This document shows positions 11,346 to 22,390 of a stretch of 64,000 nucleotides of DNA, piece after piece. Both the position numbers and the translations under genes were made by a program. The notes beneath the pieces are model-generated. The model was not told the origin of the DNA, did not search any database, and saw only the letters and a program-made list of their open reading frames with translations. The DNA is from Zerene cesonia (Eukaryota; Arthropoda; Insecta; Lepidoptera; Pieridae). The stretch's first letter is position 1. Each line of letters begins with the position of its first letter. The stretch covers positions 2,108,001 to 2,172,000 of the forward strand of contig NC_052122.1 in NCBI RefSeq assembly GCF_012273895.1, written 5' to 3'.

Positions 11346-14240
11346 ACGTAAATAAGAATGTCTGATGGCAGTTAAAAAGCCAGCGATTTATTGTCACTCG
11401 GTGTTCACCTGCCTTTGGTTTTAAATGTGAAGGAAAAGGTTGTAAAGCAGACAAGACAGTGAAGACAAAAGCTGCTGATTTTCTTCTTAATTAAAAAAAA
11501 AAAAAAACAAAATTAGAATCACATAATAGACAGATTATGATTAAGTCAAAAACCTTTACATTACACATAGGTTTTGTAAGAATGTTAATCGCTTTCTTTA
11601 ATATAATGGCGGACGTGTGTACCCACTATATAAGACAGAACCGTAAAAGCGAGTAGAGTAAGATTGCAAAAATAGTATAAAGTAGAAATATGCGGCATAG
11701 TCACATTGAGTTAGCCCTTATGTTCCGGTATCCCAATGCGCTGTAACGAGTGTCAACAGGGTTTAATTTGACGCGTCTTCTTAATTACTTTATTATGATT
11801 TTTGTCCATCAGATTCTGTGTGCCTTTAATTTTGTAACCTTTTACGAAATTACCTACACTATCTTGGAATGAATCCAATATATATGAATATTATTCAATC
11901 CAAGAGAACTATTTACACCCAAACCCTGTCAAAGATATTTTCAATGAAATTGTTTCGCGCTACAATTTTACATACCACAATGCAAGCTGTAATGTTGTGC
12001 TTGTAATCCACGTGTATCAGCAATAAAAGTACCTATTTACGATTTAGGATGTTAGCTGAATGTGTGTAATGAGGACTGGGTACCGGAACAGTGGGGGGAG
12101 TATCTATTTCCGACGGAGCTCGGTCAATGACTTAGACCCGGAACCGTTGAACAATTAAGCATAATATACGACCTTTAATTACTACAATTTTTTTAATTGA
12201 AATTTTATAACGCTATTTTTTGATTGTCACACATTCACATTTAAATACGATATTATTTTAAATTATACCTAATTTTTTAAATAACATTTGTAATTTCTAG
12301 ATACGAGTATTAGTTTATTTACCTCGAATTGTCGCTAGCTAGAATGGATTTTGATTGTTTTTTCAGTGATATTGAAAAGTAATAACAGACAATGAATAAT
12401 TGATAAGTCTGCTGTATTTTATCTGGCAACAATTTTATTTTTTATTTTATTTACAAGTTACATTGATCTTATCAAAAATATTATTAGTTTTTACTTTTTA
12501 ACAAAATATACATAGACAGTGTGTGTTTTTTCATAAATATTATGACGATAATTTCAATTTAAGTACAATTATACGAATACGAACGTCGCAAGCGTCGATC
12601 GAGAGACAGGTTTGCGAAGGGTTCACTGACACAATGTGTGTACCACGCTCAATAAATTGAGAATCGCCAAAGGGCTCGTTCTTTTAAAAGCGCAGTTGCA
12701 TCTTTGTAATCAGAATTCGGTTCGTAAAAAGTCGGTGCGATTCTTCCGAGAACGCGGTGAACGAGAAAGGGATTCTCGGAAAGGAGTATCGGCGCCGGAT
12801 CCTTTTTCTTTCACATCACTTGCTTTAACGACCGAGGGATCGAGCGCAACAGTTCCGCATGTATCAAATTCTCTAACAATGTTTCAAATTATCGCGGTCC
12901 GAGCACTGCTGTCTTGCTCATAACGTCAACGATCACTATTTCTGGCGAATATGTAAAGGTGGTTATTTGGTTGGGCGAGACACTGACACAAACACAACCG
13001 GTATAACATTATAACAAACACGATATTATGTTGCGCCAAATAGATTCGACAGAATAATATTGCTGCCATTTATAAACAAATTGATCGATTCATAGCGAAC
13101 TTAAATATAATATCGGATTCATATAGTTATAAAATTAATCTATTCTTAGCTAAATTGTTTATATGACATCTATAAAATAACCTATTACGATGTTGACATA
13201 GTTCAAGCGACAACGGACGAAGTGAAAATCTCTACAATTTTTGTCAAATCTTATTCGAGAATACGTAATTGAATTGCTATTGCTTTTGGTTAAATAAGTA
13301 GATAAAGCGTTTACAGTGTTAACATATCCCAAACGTGTCACTCCATTCTCGTGCCTCCACAAACGCGTCATTCGCGACACGATCAAAGCAACCTTACTTG
13401 TACGAATAGCTTTATTCACACGTAGCGTATTGGCTCCGTTGGTGTCTTTTGTTACCCTGTTGCTCGCATGACAAAGTGTACATTAGCAGTTACACCAGTG
13501 AAGTTTTCAATGTGCGTTTAACTTTATACAGTTAACTCATATATTTCAGATGAGGTCTCACACTATGAAACTTCTTGCGCGTCTGAGATATATTTGTTAA
13601 GAATGTGTATTGGTTTAAGCTTTATTTGCGTAGGCAATCAGCATTCAAAAACCTTTTTTATATTTCTCTAAGAATTACTTAAGAAAATGCCACGAATTTG
13701 TTCAAGGCGCACATACCTATAAGCAATATTTCTAATCTGATTATATAAAATTATGCAAAGTTTATAATTTTTATTATATACCAAAATAAAATTACGATTT
13801 ATTTCTTATAAATTATTGAAAAAATTAAAGTCAACGTTTGAACAAGCCTTGTTTATGGTGTTTTGAAAGGTGTAAACCAGCGTTTGTTCTCGACGCAACA
13901 TCAAAGTAAAAAAGCAATATTTGGTCGCCTTTTGTTGTAAAATCGTGTTTTAGACATTCAACGTCAGTCTACAAAACTGTTAGGTGTTTGTAACAAAGGC
14001 CGTCAATTTTATGCAAAGTTTATGAGTGAAGATATACACATTTAGTTTGCAGCTAGCCATGTCGAGCAGATTTATTCGTAGTAGAATTGACGTATAAAAA
14101 TCACTTTTTGACGCACAATCAGATCAGTCATCCGCAAAAGCTACGGACAGAGCTTTCACACATGAATACATTTTGTTGAAACAGAATGATTAAAAACACG
14201 AGTATTCCATATTCATCCATAACGGTTAATAGGCGGTGTC
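11346..14240. other. Mostly AT-rich non-coding stretch
   Basis: Contains a moderately GC-rich block at 12580-12925 with a 95-codon ORF of low-complexity basic composition (RERGERERDSRKG) that I do not regard as a gene. The rest is AT-rich and featureless. Confidence 0.4.
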
Positions 14241-14560
14241 AGTAAACAATAAAAAAAATGTCTGCATTTAGATGTTACGGCCGTTCCGAAAGGACGATAA
14301 ATTGGGCAGAAGTGCATAATATAATTAAAGGTACCGAGTTATTTAGTAGTCGCGATGGGCGCCGGGCTTCGCGGCGCGTTTCTTTTTTGCCCCCTGTGGA
14401 TTCCAATGCCCCATGTCCAACCTGTAAGTCCAGCACTTTGCCGTGCGTTGACCGCGCCTCAAAACGCAAAGCCGTTGGACAAGCTACGGTGGATGTTTCG
14501 AAGACTCCCGTACACCATTAAGACGCTTTCGACCTTTCTCATCGTGCCGCGTTCAGCGTA
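14241..14560. promoter_or_regulatory. GC-rich patch (possible promoter or old exon)
   Basis: Three overlapping ORFs on both strands (14258-14521 +, 14275-14469 -, 14355-14561 +) are explained by GC-rich composition with few stop codons. None shows a recognisable domain. The + strand contains a donor-like AACCT/GTAAGT near 14424. Its role is unknown. Confidence 0.25.
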
Positions 14561-15420
14561 ATTAAAACCGTTGGCAATGTAGACGTGACGTTTGTATAGT
14601 TTTGTTCGTAATGTTGGTACAGTCCTCACTAGTAAACACTTCTAAACATGTCATGGCTTTTAAAGATGAGTACCGATCTATTCAATTAATAAGTGTAAGT
14701 TGGGTGATATGCTTAGCTTATTTTATGATTTTTGTTGTTGAGAATTTCGTTTTGCAATATATACTTAAACTATCATTCCGTCGTATTGTTTTACGTATAA
14801 TAAAGGCATCATTCATAATATAATAGAATGCTTTGAAAGAAAACTGAAAACGTTTAGGGGATTATTACTAAAAATCATAAAATGGAGGAGTCGAAAATAA
14901 AATCCGATTAATCAAGGGCTTTAATAAGCGTTTGACAAGGTTGTCAGCAATGATTGATTTACAGTTTAATAAAAACAATCGAATCCAACCGAAGATTGGT
15001 AGAGTTACTAATGACACAGGAAATGTTAATTTGCATAAAGTTGCTTTATTAGGTATGGTGTTACTGTTATTTTTATTTCAATAGTTTTTTAATGTTATTA
15101 AATTGGCTAATATTTACAATTTGGTTTCTGCTATTTATAAGAATGTCAAGCTAGTTTAATAGTAATTTATACAAAGTTGACGTTGTGCTTTAAGTCAGTT
15201 GCCGCGTTTTTTCATATTGACGCTGGATCTTAACGGAAATTTTAAATTTTTTTTTTTGTTATTATTCTGATATTATGAACATTTTACCGCATTGCGGTAA
15301 GGTCTTAATATATTTAGAATTAGATAGTATATATATAGGTTGGACACGAAATATGTTGGACATGGCTACTTGATACGACTGCGACTACAACTGATACACT
15401 TGAGTTATAATTACATAGTT
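14561..15420. other. AT-rich non-coding stretch
   Basis: No supported feature. Confidence 0.45.
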
Positions 15421-15990
15421 ACGTGACATTTGCCTCGTTATCGATGACCATAGATAAGTTTCATGGGGGCAAGCCGTGGTAAAAGGATTAAACGAATAGT
15501 CGCGAGAATGAGATAGGACGAACGACATGACGCGGCGTTTGCGCGCGCGCCGTTCATTGATGCGCAGGCGCCGTGGAGGGATGAGGAGTGGGGGCGAGGA
15601 ATGCGGCCGCGGCGAGCAATGACCGCGCCAGGGTCGCTTCCTTTACGAGAAGCGCGGGCCGTCGTACTACAGCCGATTCCCCCGCGCCCGGCCCCCTGCG
15701 GTCGTACTACATGGCCCTCGCGGCTGCGACGCACGCTTTTCGACCCACAGTCCGTTAGAAAAATTAAGCGCGCCGCATTCCGCGATCGTCTCGGTGTCTC
15801 TATCGCACACAGAGATCCTACTCACCTTCCGTTTCGTTCTAGAGTGGTGGCGTGCATTGAAAGCGTTGTTTGCTTTCTGAAAGGCGGCCGCAACTCGGAG
15901 CGCGCGAAACTTGCGCTTCGCCGAGTACCTACTCGATCAAGTTCTAGAATCACTCACGTGAAACGAAGTTTACTCTCAATTAGATAAATA
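15421..15990 (-). promoter_or_regulatory. GC/CpG-rich island with candidate minus-strand first exon
   Basis: Strongly CpG-rich from about 15520 to 15950. Read on the minus strand, GAACGAAACGGAAG is followed by GTGAGTAGG, a near-consensus splice donor at about 15823, so a 5' UTR exon transcribed leftward could lie at about 15825-15960. The ORFs on either strand (128 codons + and 98 codons -) are Arg/Pro/Ala-rich, lack any domain, and overlap each other, as expected from GC-rich non-coding DNA. No downstream exon was identified. Confidence 0.3.
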
Positions 15991-17910
15991 TTAGCGATAC
16001 GACAAAAGGGGTATGATCCTGTATTTTTAAGAGTATTTGTTCTACATAATATTTACTTGAAAACAATGCTAATAAATGTATAATTTTTATATACTTAAAC
16101 TTACTACTTAATAAAAAACGTAACGCGCCTTAGAGGCATGCGCTATTGTTTACTTATGACAATTTATACTTCAATGTACCTATTAGTGAAGTTTTACTGA
16201 TAATACCTATATAGGTATTTATTTTCACTGGTAGGTAGATGTATGTAGTAGTATAAGGGTCTCCGTTATGCGGGTAATTTCTCTTATATATAATTATAGG
16301 TCCCGTTATTTTTACATCAACGGCAAAACTTGCGCGGAAACTTTTCCCTTTTAAGTTATAATTATTTGATTAAATGAGCACGCCGCATTTGAGGTTTCTG
16401 TTAAAGTTATTGTTTTTCGATTTTTTGCTTTGAACGTGATTCGGCTTTCACCAATTTAAATGTTTCATTTTGAGTTTATCAATCCAGTGAAACCGTTATT
16501 AAATACCTATTTAAACAACAACAATTGTTAATTGAACAACTGATTATTGAAATTAAGACGCGACTACACAAAGCGAAGCTTTTTTATAATTCCATAAAAT
16601 CTAAACTAATGAAACTAAACATAATACGTGTTATGTATAAATATTTGAGATTCGTTACTTATTTCATACATCGGTTGCCGATTTTATCTAATCGTACAAT
16701 TTTATCTTCCATAAACATATGTGAAAAGTTAACGGTCATACCGATAAATGACAAGTTAATGACCCATGAGGCATCATAAGGATGACATAGACGAAAAACC
16801 AAAGACTAAGGATCAAAATGCAAGCTATTTATATATGCGGTTTCTGAGTTCCAAAAAGACTTCCACATGACCGTTACTTACCGTTGTACAGACGAGCTGT
16901 GGGAATTTCTATAAAAACGCAATAACGTAGACGCTTTCACGTTCCACATGGTGTATAAACCTTTGGAAGCGTGATTTCTCTCGTAGGATTAGAGAAGATG
17001 ACGGCATGCAACGTATCGCCTTGCTTAGTAACATGAATGTAACTGAAACTAATGACGTAGGTAAGGTGTACAGGCGAACATGCTGCGGCTTTAACATAGT
17101 CTGTTAGTTGTTGTTAGTTGAAATTAAACGCATAAAAGTGAAGATGCCTTTATGCAGGCTTTATGGCCTATGCAATAAACAATTCTCTCAGCATGGACTT
17201 AACAATAGGTGAACTATTTATATAATGTACCACTAGCAAATGTTAAAAGTCATTTAATATTCATCATATTAAAGCATCGTCTTACTAAATATGGAGCATT
17301 TTTTCTTCATAACTTTTAAGGCGCAACAATATTATTATGATAAATTCATTTACTATACGTATTAATATACGTTGCTTCATTGGATAGTCATAAGGTTAAA
17401 TTTGGAAAATCTATTTATTGAAGGTTACTTGGTTTTTAGCTAATATTTTATGAAGAAATGTTGTAAATTGACAGACTACGCCGATATTCTGCAATTTTTC
17501 ATACAGATATTGCTAACTACGCGTTTCAACCACGTAAAGGATAATGTATATGACCAATCAATCAATAGGGGAATCGACTAGGGTGTAATAACTACAACGC
17601 AGTGAATTCGATACTCTGATATAAAATAGGGTAACTCTTTGATAATTTTGAAACATTTTTGAAGCCTATTCTTGTTAAAAATCGCATTCGTTATTGCGAA
17701 TTTGAAATCAATTGTTAATGGTGAACAATATAAATACATACATACTGACCTCAAAATAAACAGGAGGTTATAACTTCTTGTACTTTTTTGTGTTTGTTGC
17801 CTCATAACTTTTTACTGGGCGAAATTTACTTTATGTTTCTTTTTTTATTTCGAAGCCAGTGCCTCCCATTTATATTTGGTCTAATTCTGACAATTTGAAG
17901 GCGGTTTTGC
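15991..17910. other. AT-rich non-coding stretch
   Basis: Short ORFs only, none recognisable. No repeat boundary seen. Confidence 0.45.
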
Positions 17911-17983
17911 TTTTTTTTTAAAGTAATTATTAGTTAGAACGAGCCGGTGGATTACCTGACGGTAAGCGATGACCAGTACCCCT
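17911..17983 (-). repeat. Older dispersed repeat, left part (interrupted)
   Basis: A poly(T) run (17911-17919) precedes gagccggtggattacctgac and ggtaagcgatgac. This aligns by eye with gagctggtggttcgcctgat and ggtaagcgaac in the copy at 24.4 kb, which likewise has poly(T) on its left. The repeat is therefore a minus-oriented, poly(A)-tailed element. It is cut at 17983 by the LINE and resumes at 21658. Confidence 0.7.
17968..17983. repeat. Target site duplication, left copy
   Basis: gatgaccagtacccct, identical to 21642-21657. The poly(T) of the inserted LINE follows immediately. Confidence 0.85.
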
Positions 17984-18010
17984 TTTTTTTTTTTTATAGT
18001 GGGGAAATCT

Positions 18011-19010
18011 NNNNNNNNNNNNNNNNNNNNNNNNNNNNNNNNNNNNNNNNNNNNNNNNNNNNNNNNNNNNNNNNNNNNNNNNNNNNNNNNNNNNNNNNNN
18101 NNNNNNNNNNNNNNNNNNNNNNNNNNNNNNNNNNNNNNNNNNNNNNNNNNNNNNNNNNNNNNNNNNNNNNNNNNNNNNNNNNNNNNNNNNNNNNNNNNNN
18201 NNNNNNNNNNNNNNNNNNNNNNNNNNNNNNNNNNNNNNNNNNNNNNNNNNNNNNNNNNNNNNNNNNNNNNNNNNNNNNNNNNNNNNNNNNNNNNNNNNNN
18301 NNNNNNNNNNNNNNNNNNNNNNNNNNNNNNNNNNNNNNNNNNNNNNNNNNNNNNNNNNNNNNNNNNNNNNNNNNNNNNNNNNNNNNNNNNNNNNNNNNNN
18401 NNNNNNNNNNNNNNNNNNNNNNNNNNNNNNNNNNNNNNNNNNNNNNNNNNNNNNNNNNNNNNNNNNNNNNNNNNNNNNNNNNNNNNNNNNNNNNNNNNNN
18501 NNNNNNNNNNNNNNNNNNNNNNNNNNNNNNNNNNNNNNNNNNNNNNNNNNNNNNNNNNNNNNNNNNNNNNNNNNNNNNNNNNNNNNNNNNNNNNNNNNNN
18601 NNNNNNNNNNNNNNNNNNNNNNNNNNNNNNNNNNNNNNNNNNNNNNNNNNNNNNNNNNNNNNNNNNNNNNNNNNNNNNNNNNNNNNNNNNNNNNNNNNNN
18701 NNNNNNNNNNNNNNNNNNNNNNNNNNNNNNNNNNNNNNNNNNNNNNNNNNNNNNNNNNNNNNNNNNNNNNNNNNNNNNNNNNNNNNNNNNNNNNNNNNNN
18801 NNNNNNNNNNNNNNNNNNNNNNNNNNNNNNNNNNNNNNNNNNNNNNNNNNNNNNNNNNNNNNNNNNNNNNNNNNNNNNNNNNNNNNNNNNNNNNNNNNNN
18901 NNNNNNNNNNNNNNNNNNNNNNNNNNNNNNNNNNNNNNNNNNNNNNNNNNNNNNNNNNNNNNNNNNNNNNNNNNNNNNNNNNNNNNNNNNNNNNNNNNNN
19001 NNNNNNNNNN
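18011..19010. other. Assembly gap (exactly 1000 N)
   Basis: Run of N inside the LINE. The round length suggests an arbitrary placeholder. ORFs that run through it are artefacts. Confidence 0.95.
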
Positions 19011-21064
19011 CCAGAGCGCGACACCGTGACTGGATTGTCGCGCTTCTGGGGTCCTCCCTTCCGTTTCGGGGCTTTACAGGCTGGGCTGTCTATTCGGTGG
19101 CCCGCCGGTAGATTAGCACCAGCACATAGAGTACAGTGAGCAGCGGAGGCCGGGCATTCCCCGGCTTTGTGATTAGGCTCGCTGCATCGGAAACAAATAT
19201 TGCTCCGATCTGTAGGAGAATTGCAAGTGGCCCTTACATGTCCCTTCTCTAGACATCGGAAGCAGCGCTGGGGCCTCACTTCACTCAACGAGACTTTCGC
19301 CGATATCCAACCAGCACGCGCCCCACCTTCGCAACCCTTTTTGCAGCGGCCACTGGGCAGTTCTCCCAAGCCGTCGTCGAGCCGCGAGGGCCTATGCGCA
19401 GACCGCTGCTCTTGACTTGTTCAACGGGGCATTCCCCCGCCCGAGAGATCGCAGCCACGATATCCCCAACAGCCGCCGAGTCATCCAGACCGGTAACCTG
19501 CACTTCTGCGCATTTCACCGGCCTGGAAACCTTGACAGTGTCCTCATCCCATATCTCTCGTAACTTCGCAGCAAGAGCATCCGCCTCCCTCGAGCTTGTC
19601 ACGCCGGGGATCTCCAAAATCCTTGCCCCAGTCGCAGCACGCCTAAAGCGCATCTCCTTGACCCCAATTTCAGCAAGGTCCACCTTCTCACGTGATCCTG
19701 CCATTACTGAGGCATAGGTGACGCCTCGTTCCTCCGCGCCCTGCTGCAGTGTAATAACTACAGCAGAGGATGAGGGAGCACGGAGCTTACGCGCTTTCCT
19801 GCGTTTATGTGCCGGCCCCTTTTTCTTTTTCCCCCCACCCTTCTTCCTCTCCACTATAGTCCATCCCTGCTCTAACTGCTGTTGCTGGGGAACGGAAGAT
19901 GTCGAGGGCACAGACTCATTGGCAGCCATGTTGCTAGCCGGTCGCTGCGCAGTCTTTCCCTTTCCCTTTCCGCTTGCTTTTGGTGCAGGTCCGGGCTTCG
20001 CCTGCTGAATAGCAGCGTTTTTCTTCTTCGCTGGCGTTGGCGCAGTGGCTTTACCAGGCGCCTTCGCAGGAGCCTTTGACGGCGGGAGGGGGGGGAAGTC
20101 CTCGGTTGACGCTTGGTCAACCGCCATCCCCTCAGCCCTACTATCCGCCGCCAGCGGCGGCCTTACACGCCGTTTGGGAAGGAGGCGCTCCTCCAGCGTT
20201 TCAAACCGAGCGCTCAGCATGTCTCCGACCTGACGCATGATATTCGCAGTTAGATCGGAGTCCGTCTGAGTAGGCTGTACAGACCTCAAAGTGGCTCTCA
20301 ACTCTCCCACCTCTTTACGCAACCCTTCTATCTCCGCCTGTAAGCGGGTGTTATAAGACTGCAGCTGCCGCGCCTCCTCAGAGGCAGAGCGCTGAGCGAG
20401 AAGCACCACCGCCTCTTGTATTGCTTCTGACGCATCCTTCACGCTTTGACGCGGCCTTGAGGTTTGACGACTTCGCCCGAACCTGCTCAATAGCACTGAG
20501 ACTGTCATCGACGCGGCGTCGAAGCGCAGCGGTACATTCCTCATCAGTCTGCCCGTCTCCTGACTCCGCGACCCGAGAGGCTCGCAAGCTTCTCGTGACT
20601 TGTCTTGTCACCCTCTCAGCCCCGAGCTTTGGTTCTTCCCTCGAAAACGTCAAGGCCTTTCTTGCAGTGGCCATATCCGCCAGGGTCTTCCTTGCAGAAG
20701 CCATGTTCGACGCAGCAGACTGGGGCCGCCCTCTGCCCCTTTTTGGAGCGTTTCGCCTAGATCGGGTATGCCCCTCCTCCGTCGAAGAGCCTGAGCAACT
20801 CGCCCCAGAGGACCGTTTGCGTTTAGCCCACAAACGGTCCTCTTCGAATGACTGGACCGTCATGAGGCTGTCTACAGACGTTGCCGCCGACAACCCACTA
20901 GGCCCAGGCATCCCCACACTGGTTTCGCCGCGCTTCGTGAGGACGCGCGCCTCCACCCCTCTCTCCAATTCATTATGCTGATCAGAATCCAGTATTCGTT
21001 CGCTAGAGTCGACGTTGCTTAAATCTAATTGGGATTTTGATTTTCCATTTAAATGTTGTTCCAT
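19011..21064 (-). pseudogene. LINE ORF1 (gag-like, CCHC zinc knuckles), frameshifted
   Basis: Nucleic-acid-binding ORF1 protein of the LINE, which in this family coats the element RNA. The preferred start is the ATG at 21064-21062 (MEQHLNGKSKSQ); the open frame upstream is 5' UTR. Order of parts: a Ser/Arg-rich N-terminal region, a coiled-coil-like segment (about 20427-20277), a Pro/Ala/Lys-rich basic linker (about 20190-19780), a conserved globular part, then three zinc knuckles. The knuckles are CFRCLEKGHVRATC (19264-19223), CFRCSEPNHKAGEC (19195-19154) and CTLCAGANLPAGH...C (19135-19076). The frame breaks twice, near 20445-20460 and near 19305-19315, where protein-like sequence continues in another frame. 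The C-terminus is lost in the N run. Confidence 0.85.
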
Positions 21065-21641
21065 TTTGATTCCCACGAGAGTGGGGGAAAAACGTGGTCC
21101 ACCCAGGCGGTGCCCCCTGCACCCGAGCAACCCTATTACACCACGAAGGTCGGGCGGTATCCGTGGGTGGCCAAAGCTAAAGCGTGGCGTACTCCCCAAG
21201 CCAAACTGTCCATCTGGACAGGAAACCCGCGCCGCTGGGCTGCAACGCAAGTTTAGAGGGTTCTTTATTGAGGTGTCCTTCCTCTTGGGCCGACCAATTA
21301 AGGCAAGCCCACTGGCCCGCCGTAACTGCTAGACATGATCAACAACACTACGGCGGGTAACAGTTTGCCCGACGGGAGGTCGAGACCCCTAACCTGACGA
21401 CAAATATCTTGTCATCGGGCCTGCCGCGCCGCAATCGTGTCGATCGCCATCCACCGCCGCGAAGCGGTTTACCCTAAAGCCCCTTGCAGGGACTGCTGCA
21501 GAAGGACCTAGTGGTCATTCCGCCCCCCTCGCTGGTTTTGGTCCGCGCCGGCTGAATAGCCGGTACCCCCCATATCTGGAGGGCCTTCCCCTATCCGCCA
21601 CCTGGGGACGCGCCCGATGGGAGACCAGAAACTCCACACGG

Positions 21642-21657
21642 GATGACCAGTACCCCT
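21642..21657. repeat. Target site duplication, right copy
   Basis: gatgaccagtacccct, identical to the left copy at 17968-17983. It marks the 5' junction of the LINE. Confidence 0.85.
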
Positions 21658-21775
21658 GAATTATGATACGGAGGGGGGCCTTTGCAAATGCGTTGACCGC
21701 TTCTAAAAGGGTAATGCGCCTGAATGGATTGACTATCGGATAAAAGATTGGGAATGGAGATGAAATGAAACAATA
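21658..21775 (-). repeat. Older dispersed repeat, right part
   Basis: Continues the repeat interrupted at 17983. The segments cctttgcaaatgcgttgaccgc and aaaagggtaa, then gggaatggag, parallel aaaggtacctccgtgaatgcgctgcccgc, ttatggggtaagg and aaggaatgg at 24.44-24.52 kb. Removing the LINE and one duplication copy restores a contiguous repeat. Confidence 0.65.
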
Positions 21776-22130
21776 GCATTCACATGCACATAAATTCACA
21801 TACGTCATGCGCCGATCATCTGTGTTTGATTTTTAATTGAGCGAAAGACTTGTCTGTAAGATAAAACTTACATTTAGAAATTTAACCAAATTTTGTCATT
21901 TACAATTCATAACTCGGTTTTTGTCCTATGCGTTATGCGGTGCAAGCTTAGTTGCCTAGAGTTTAAACTCTAACATCAAATTGTATATTTTCATATTGTT
22001 TACCTTATTTTTCTGTAAACACAAATTTTTATAGGAGGGAAGACCGTCGTCATTCTTGCTTTAAACTTAAACATAGTTCATCGATTTTATCGTATACACC
22101 TATCCGATCGGGCAGCAAAACCTTAAGTTT
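21776..22130. other. AT-rich non-coding stretch
   Basis: No supported feature. Confidence 0.45.
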
Positions 22131-22390
22131 ACAATGAACATTTAGAGTTCAGTGGCATCCCTGATCGCAACGCAATGCCTAACCGGACGCGACAGGCGAC
22201 GGCGGCGTCCTGCATACTCGGGCTACAATATTGATACAGCCACATTAACATCGCTGTAAGTATGCCTATATAGGTTGTTTGTGTCCCACACGGTGCAACG
22301 CGCGACCCTGACGTGCTGCCGGCCGATGCGCCGACGTAAACACCAAGCAAGGTCGACTGCCTCGCGCCCGATTAATCTAGGGTTGCTAAT
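22131..22390 (+). promoter_or_regulatory. GC-rich patch with strong splice donor (possible first exon)
   Basis: A CpG-rich block (gacaggcgacggcggcgtcc) is followed by CATCGCT/GTAAGTATG with the donor at 22256, close to consensus. An initiator-like TCAGT lies at about 22150. A + strand first exon of about 105 bp (roughly 22150-22255) is conceivable, perhaps an alternative 5' exon of the host gene downstream. There is no independent support. Confidence 0.25.

Larger units (their letters stand above)
17984..21641 (-). mobile_element. R1-like non-LTR retrotransposon (nested insertion)
   Basis: Minus-strand LINE bounded by a 16-bp target site duplication (17968-17983 and 21642-21657). Its 3' end is a poly(A) tail, seen as poly(T) at 17984-17995. 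From 21641 leftward come a GC-rich 5' UTR of about 580 bp, containing the self-complementary taccggctattcagccggcg near 21560, then ORF1 with three zinc knuckles, then a run of N. The knuckle arrangement and 5' UTR style suggest the R1 clade, known for an ORF1 gag and an ORF2 endonuclease plus reverse transcriptase. No ORF2 sequence is visible; it must lie in the gap or be lost. The visible length is much shorter than a full R1-type element, so the 1000-bp gap is probably not true to scale. The frameshifts in ORF1 show the copy is inactive. Confidence 0.8.

Noticed and set aside
15601..15987. 128-codon + strand ORF in a GC-rich island
   Set aside because: Arg/Pro-rich, with no domain and an equally good ORF on the other strand. 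GC-rich DNA simply lacks stops.
17930..19369. Long ORFs of 360-479 codons
   Set aside because: Mostly runs of N; only the zinc-knuckle part of the minus frame is real and belongs to the LINE.
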